Origin: Williamsia sp. DF01-3
Lineage (GTDB): Bacteria; Actinomycetota; Actinomycetes; Mycobacteriales; Mycobacteriaceae
Direction: 5' to 3'
DNA length: 64,000 bases
Assembly: GCF_023051145.1 (NCBI RefSeq)
Contig: NZ_JALKFS010000005.1
Span: 1,116,001 to 1,180,000, forward strand
Shown here: positions 60,520 to 64,000 of the stretch, in pieces
Layout: the number at the start of each line of letters is the position of its first letter
Position numbering within the stretch: position 1 is the stretch's first letter
Position numbers and translations under genes: made by a program
Notes under the pieces: model-generated
Databases searched by the model: none
Seen by the model: only the letters and a program-made list of their open reading frames with translations
What the model was told of the DNA's origin: nothing

Positions 60520-60552
60520 CTATCAATCAGGTTGCCGTGTTGTAATGGGCAA

Positions 60553-60717
60553 ATGCAGCCGCAAGACGACGATCCGACGCAGGAGATCCGGGCCGTCGAA
60601 CCGGAATCAGGCGTCAACACGGCGACCGTTCTCGTGGCTGTCGGTGTCTCGGCCGTGGTCGCCGCACTGATCGTGACCAGCGGGCTCGTCTTGATCCTCA
60701 TCCTCCACACCCGGTGA
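60553..60717 (+). CDS. Small membrane protein, 54 residues, related to the MTB12-like N terminus
   Basis: A 54-residue protein with an acidic N terminus (DDDPTQEIRAVEPE) and one long helix beginning VNTATVLVAVGVSAVVAALI. The pattern VN-x-x-TV-x-VA-x-GVSAV-x-x-ALIV is shared with the membrane helix of the MTB12-like protein at 46128. Both genes lie next to IdeR-like boxes. It has no other domain. An upstream TTG at 60532 is a less likely start. Function unknown; participation in siderophore trafficking is inference. Confidence 0.6.
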   Translation: MQPQDDDPTQEIRAVEPESGVNTATVLVAVGVSAVVAALIVTSGLVLILILHTR

Positions 60718-60897
60718 ACCGCCGTCAGTTGCACAGGCTGTGTCGCCCTGGTGACGAGTTCGTGTGAGGGGTGGTCGGATGCCGTCGACGACCGTCATGA
60801 TGGTCACTGCGCCAATGGCGTCCTCCGATGGCGCCAAGAGCTCAGTGAACGATGATCTCTCGAAGGCGCCGAGCACCGAACTGACAGGATCGAAGTC

Positions 60898-61335
60898 ATG
60901 ACTGGCCAGACCACCACCGCATCGTCGCTGTACCGCGATTTGACCAGGATCACCCGGGCACTGCGTCAGCGGACCGGCCAGCATTCGCAGCCGCTCAGTG
61001 CCTTGTCGGCGATGTGGGTCCTGATGGCGGCCGAGGCGCCGATCCGGCTCTCCGAGCTGGCCGAACGTGAAAACGTCACGGTGCCAACGATGTCGCGGAT
61101 CGTGACCGCTCTCGAACGGGATGGTCTGGTGGCCAGGACCGCTGACCCCGCCGACGGCCGGGCGAGTCTGCTCGCCCTCAGTGACGCCGGCAACGAACTG
61201 GTGAACGGCAGCAGATCGCGTCGTATCCAGGCTTTGGAGAAGGCACTCGACGGACTCGATTCCGCCGAGCGCGAAGTGCTGGGCCGCACCCTGCGCGTGG
61301 TCGCCGACGAGTTGGTGGAAGACCGCGAGCAGTGA
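60898..61335 (+). CDS. MarR-family transcriptional regulator
   Basis: A 145-residue MarR regulator. Helix-turn-helix and wing: LSALSAMWVLMAAEAPIRLSELAERENVTVPTMSRIVTALERDGLVARTADPADGRASLLALSDAG (about residues 33-98). The wing motif DPADGRASLLAL is diagnostic. Such proteins repress transporters or detoxification genes and respond to phenolic ligands. Being next to a salicylate-siderophore cluster makes salicylate sensing conceivable, but no operator is identified. It converges on xthA, with ten bases between the stops. Confidence 0.88.
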   Translation: MTGQTTTASSLYRDLTRITRALRQRTGQHSQPLSALSAMWVLMAAEAPIRLSELAERENVTVPTMSRIVTALERDGLVARTADPADGRASLLALSDAGNELVNGSRSRRIQALEKALDGLDSAEREVLGRTLRVVADELVEDREQ

Positions 61336-61345
61336 CCCGCCGGTC

Positions 61346-62146
61346 CTAGCCGAGTTCGACGATCACGGGCGCGTGATCGCTGGCGCCCTTGCCCTTTCGT
61401 TCCTGGCGGTCGATCTCTGCACCGGTCACCCGCGCGGACAGCGCCGGTGAACAGAGTGCGAAGTCGATGCGCATCCCCTCTTTGCGTGGGAACCGCAACC
61501 GTGTGTAGTCCCAGTACGTGTACACCCCCGGGCCAGGTGTGTGGGGGCGCACCACATCGGAGAACCCGGCATCGACCACCGCACGGAACGCCTTGCGCTC
61601 GGGCTCGGATGTGTGTGTCTTGTCGGCGAAGAGTGCGGGGTCCCAGACGTCGTCGTCGGTGGGGGCGATGTTCCAGTCTCCGGTGAGCGCGATCTGCGCC
61701 GTCGGGTCGTCGGTGAGCCATCCCGCCGCGGTATCACGCAGCGCAGCAAGCCATTCCAGCTTGTAGGTGTAGTGGGGGTCGTCGAGGCTGCGGCCATTGG
61801 GCACGTAGAGACTCCACACCTGCACCCCGCCACAGGTGGCACCGATGGCCCGGGCCTCGACCGCGGGATCCACGTCGGCGTCTTTGCTGAACCCCGGCTG
61901 GTTGTCGAATGCGGTGCGGACGTCGGTCAGCCCGACCCGCGACGCGATGGCCACGCCGTTCCACTGGTTGTATCCGATCGTCGCGAGGTCATATCCCGCC
62001 GCCGCGAACCCCATGGCGGGGAACTGGTCGTCGTTGCACTTGGTCTCCTGCATGGCCAGCACATCGATGTCGGCCCGTTCGAGCCAATCGACGACCCGCT
62101 CACTCCGGGCCCGGATGGAGTTGACGTTCCAGGTGGCGATACGCAT
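61346..62146 (-). CDS. xthA: Exodeoxyribonuclease III
   Basis: A 266-residue AP endonuclease/3-prime-5-prime exonuclease of the exonuclease III family acting in base excision repair. Motifs are MRIATWNVNSIRAR, LAMQETKCNDDQFP, YNQWNGVAIASRVGL, WSLYVPNGRSLDDPHYTYKLEWL, LTGDWNIAPTDDDVWDP, YTYWDYTRLRFPRKEGMRIDFALCSP and the catalytic SDHAPVIVEL. Length and motifs are complete. ATG 62146. It is divergent from the ethanolamine permease across 233 bases in which I see no other gene. Confidence 0.94.
   Translation of the reverse strand: MRIATWNVNSIRARSERVVDWLERADIDVLAMQETKCNDDQFPAMGFAAAGYDLATIGYNQWNGVAIASRVGLTDVRTAFDNQPGFSKDADVDPAVEARAIGATCGGVQVWSLYVPNGRSLDDPHYTYKLEWLAALRDTAAGWLTDDPTAQIALTGDWNIAPTDDDVWDPALFADKTHTSEPERKAFRAVVDAGFSDVVRPHTPGPGVYTYWDYTRLRFPRKEGMRIDFALCSPALSARVTGAEIDRQERKGKGASDHAPVIVELG
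61360..61379 (+). terminator. Hairpin in the 3-prime end of xthA, opposite the end of marR
   Basis: CGATCAC (61360-61366), spacer GGGCGC, GTGATCG (61373-61379): a perfect 7-bp stem beginning 25 bases after the marR stop, inside the last codons of xthA. It may terminate marR. Coding constraint is an alternative explanation. Confidence 0.3.
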
Positions 62147-62379
62147 GCCTCCGAGCTTTTCATACCGGAGGGGTAGGCCGGCGATACCAGGACCTATCAG
62201 GTTCTCGGGTCAAGGGATCGCCACATGGCCAACAAATAGCCCCGTCAATGAATGTCAAAGAACTCCGTGCCACCCACCGGTCTGCCGAATTCCCGCATGG
62301 GGTGGAAGGGGCCGAAAGACGAAACACGTACGAAAACTCACGCTAACGGTGCGGTTTCAGTCGCCGGATACCTTGCGGC

Positions 62380-63789
62380 ATGACTGAAACCGTTGCACAG
62401 TCGGAAAGCTCCGACTATCTCGAAAAGCGTCAACTACGCAAGGGCACGGCCGGCTGGGTGCTGCTGGCCGGGCTCGGCGTGAGTTATGTGATCTCCGGCG
62501 ACTACGCCGGGTGGAATGCAGGGCTGCTCGAGGGTGGCTTCGGTGGTCTGCTCATCGCCTCGGTCATCATCGCGGCGATGTACCTGGCCATGGTTCTCGG
62601 CATGGCCGAGATGTCCTCTGCGTTGCCCGCGGCCGGAGGTGGCTACACCTTCGCCCGTCGGGCGATGGGCCCGTGGGGTGGTTTCGCCACGGGCACGGCC
62701 ATCCTCATCGAGTACGCCATCGCGCCTGCGGCGATCGCCACCTTCATCGGGGGTTATGTCGAATCGCTCGACCTGTTCGGCATCTCCGATGGCTGGTGGG
62801 TCTACCTGGCCGTCTACGTGGTCTTCATCGGCATCCACCTGGTCGGGGCCGGCGAAGCACTCAAAGCGATGTTCGTGATCACCGCCGTCGCACTGGTCGG
62901 CCTGGTGATCTTCGGGATCGCTGCGCTCGGCAAGTTCGACGCGGGTCTGCTCACCGACATCGCCCCGGACCCCGACGCCGCGGGATCGTCGGATTTCATG
63001 CCGTTCGGATACCTGGGCATCTGGTCTGCGCTTCCCTTCGCCATCTGGTTCTTCCTCGCGATCGAGGGTGTTCCGCTCGCCGCGGAGGAAGCCGAGAACC
63101 CGGAAAAGAACGTGCCGCGGGGCATCATCGCCGCAATGGGCGTGTTGCTCCTGACCTGCGCGCTGGTGTTGTTCCTCGCCACCGGGGCCCTCGGGGCCCA
63201 GGGTGTGGGGGAGTCCGCCAACCCGCTGGTCGACGCGCTCGACGGCACCACCGCGACCGTCGTCAACTACATCGGGCTGGCCGGCCTGGTCGCCAGCTTC
63301 TTCTCGATCATGTACGCATACTCGCGCCAACTCTTCGCGCTGTCGCGTGCGGGCTACCTGCCGACCGTGCTGTCGGTGACCAACAGCCGCAAGGCGCCCA
63401 CCTGGGCGCTGATCATCCCGGGTGTCATCGGGTTCGCCCTGACCTTCACCGGTGAGGGTGCGATCCTGCTCAACATGGCGGTCTTCGGGGCGGCGCTGAG
63501 CTACGTGTTGATGATGGTGAGCCACATCGTGCTACGCGTTCGCGAGCCCGAGATGGAACGGCCGTACAAGACGCCCGGAGGCATCGTCACGACCGGATTC
63601 GCGCTGGTCATCGCGGTGGCCTCGGTGATCGCCACCTTCCTGGTCGACACCACTGCGGCTTTATGGTGTCTGGCAGCGTTCGTCGCGTTCATGGCCTACT
63701 TTGGCCTGTACAGCCGCAAGCACCTGGTGGCGTCCTCGCCCGACGAGGAGTTCGCCCTGCTTGCCGAGGTCGACAAAGAAATGGAATGA
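62380..63789 (+). CDS. eat: Ethanolamine permease (APC superfamily)
   Basis: A 469-residue transporter with about twelve membrane helices. The N terminus YLEKRQLRKGTAGWVLLAGLGVSYVISGDYAGWNAGLLEGGFGGLLIA is characteristic of the ethanolamine permease branch of the amino acid-polyamine-choline family. Further motifs are EMSSALPAAGGGYTFARRAMGPWGGF and AIEGVPLAAEEAENPEKNVPRG. It would take up ethanolamine for breakdown by the lyase encoded directly downstream: eutB starts four bases after the stop. ATG 62380. Confidence 0.88.
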   Translation: MTETVAQSESSDYLEKRQLRKGTAGWVLLAGLGVSYVISGDYAGWNAGLLEGGFGGLLIASVIIAAMYLAMVLGMAEMSSALPAAGGGYTFARRAMGPWGGFATGTAILIEYAIAPAAIATFIGGYVESLDLFGISDGWWVYLAVYVVFIGIHLVGAGEALKAMFVITAVALVGLVIFGIAALGKFDAGLLTDIAPDPDAAGSSDFMPFGYLGIWSALPFAIWFFLAIEGVPLAAEEAENPEKNVPRGIIAAMGVLLLTCALVLFLATGALGAQGVGESANPLVDALDGTTATVVNYIGLAGLVASFFSIMYAYSRQLFALSRAGYLPTVLSVTNSRKAPTWALIIPGVIGFALTFTGEGAILLNMAVFGAALSYVLMMVSHIVLRVREPEMERPYKTPGGIVTTGFALVIAVASVIATFLVDTTAALWCLAAFVAFMAYFGLYSRKHLVASSPDEEFALLAEVDKEME

Positions 63790-63793
63790 GGGT

Positions 63794-64000
63794 GTGACCG
63801 TCTATCGACACACGCTTACCGGCACCACCTACGCCTTCGACGGCTTGGTCGAGCTGCTGGCAAAGGCCACTCCACGCCGAAGCGGCGACGAGTTGGCCGG
63901 GTGTGCTGCCGAGTCGGACACCGAGCGGGCGGCAGCGCAGTGGGCACTGGCCGACGTCCCGCTGACCGTGTTCCTGTCCGAGGCGGTGGTGCCGTACGAA
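63794..64000 (+). CDS. eutB: Ethanolamine ammonia-lyase large subunit (partial, N terminus)
   Basis: The first 69 codons of a gene that runs off the right edge. The product reads VTVYRHTLTGTTYAFDGLVELLAKATPRRSGDELAGCAAESDTERAAAQWALADVPLTVFL, which aligns with the start of EutB (LFGNVYQF...EVLAKANELRSGDVLAGVAAASSQERVAAK). EutB with EutC forms the adenosylcobalamin-dependent lyase that splits ethanolamine into acetaldehyde and ammonia. GTG 63794 is four bases after the permease stop, so both are in one operon. eutC should follow outside the window. Confidence 0.87.
   Translation, partial: MTVYRHTLTGTTYAFDGLVELLAKATPRRSGDELAGCAAESDTERAAAQWALADVPLTVFLSEAVVPYE

Overview
The window is high-GC actinobacterial DNA from a mycolic-acid-type genus. 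Gordonia or a close relative of Rhodococcus/Nocardia/Mycobacterium is the most likely source. The case rests on a mycobactin/nocobactin-type siderophore cluster with IdeR-like boxes, a glnX-glnH-pknG operon, an F420-dependent glucose-6-phosphate dehydrogenase, many GTG starts and an apparently leaderless promoter. The genus is inferred; no rRNA gene or other marker is present. I saw no tRNA, rRNA, CRISPR array, insertion sequence, phage or replication origin. No gene-free stretch exceeds about 300 bases.

Layout. 1-1494 (-): N-terminal part of a Pls/PosA-type NRPS that runs off the left edge. 1720-6347 (+): esterase, glutaryl-CoA-dehydrogenase-like enzyme, an Rv3406/AtsK-like dioxygenase, an MpaB-family (DUF2236) protein behind a 9+9 bp inverted repeat, and a small membrane protein. 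6302-8245 (-): ABC exporter under a SoxR/MerR-type promoter with a 19-bp spacer. 8388-9394: fgd with a frameshift. 9484-13127: DUF1206 protein, a 38-codon membrane ORF, a LysR regulator divergent from an EamA transporter, and a TetR regulator. 13300-16588: pta-ackA. 21344-16597 (-): glnX-glnH-pknG. 21523-24121: Nudix, WYL regulator, VOC protein, and an orphan LeuA-regulatory-domain protein behind a putative branched-chain amino acid attenuator.

24245-31790 holds thiamin biosynthesis in two blocks: thiE (-) divergent from a TPP riboswitch and thiO-thiS-thiG (+), then an ABC transporter pair, then a second TPP riboswitch controlling thiC-thiD (-). 31823-60717 is the siderophore region. mbtA (salicylate activation) diverges from mbtI-mbtB-mbtG; mbtK diverges from mbtT-mbtC-mbtD; these are followed by an MTB12-like secreted or membrane protein, mbtE and mbtF. 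A convergent operon reads SIP reductase, siderophore-binding lipoprotein and a SagB/McbC-type oxidase. Five IdeR-like boxes at four promoter regions tie these units together. Salicylate is made by MbtI, loaded by MbtA onto MbtB, heterocyclised there, and extended by MbtE, MbtC/D and MbtF, with MbtG and MbtK making the hydroxamates. SIP and the lipoprotein would handle uptake and iron release. The SagB-type enzyme could oxidise the oxazoline to an oxazole. 60898-64000 carries MarR, exonuclease III, an ethanolamine permease and the start of eutB.

Four genes (fgd, mbtA, mbtD, SIP) are each broken by the apparent loss of one base in a homopolymer run. Elsewhere I saw no other obvious frameshift, so uncorrected homopolymer errors are the likeliest cause. 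I list them as genes with a frameshift rather than as pseudogenes.
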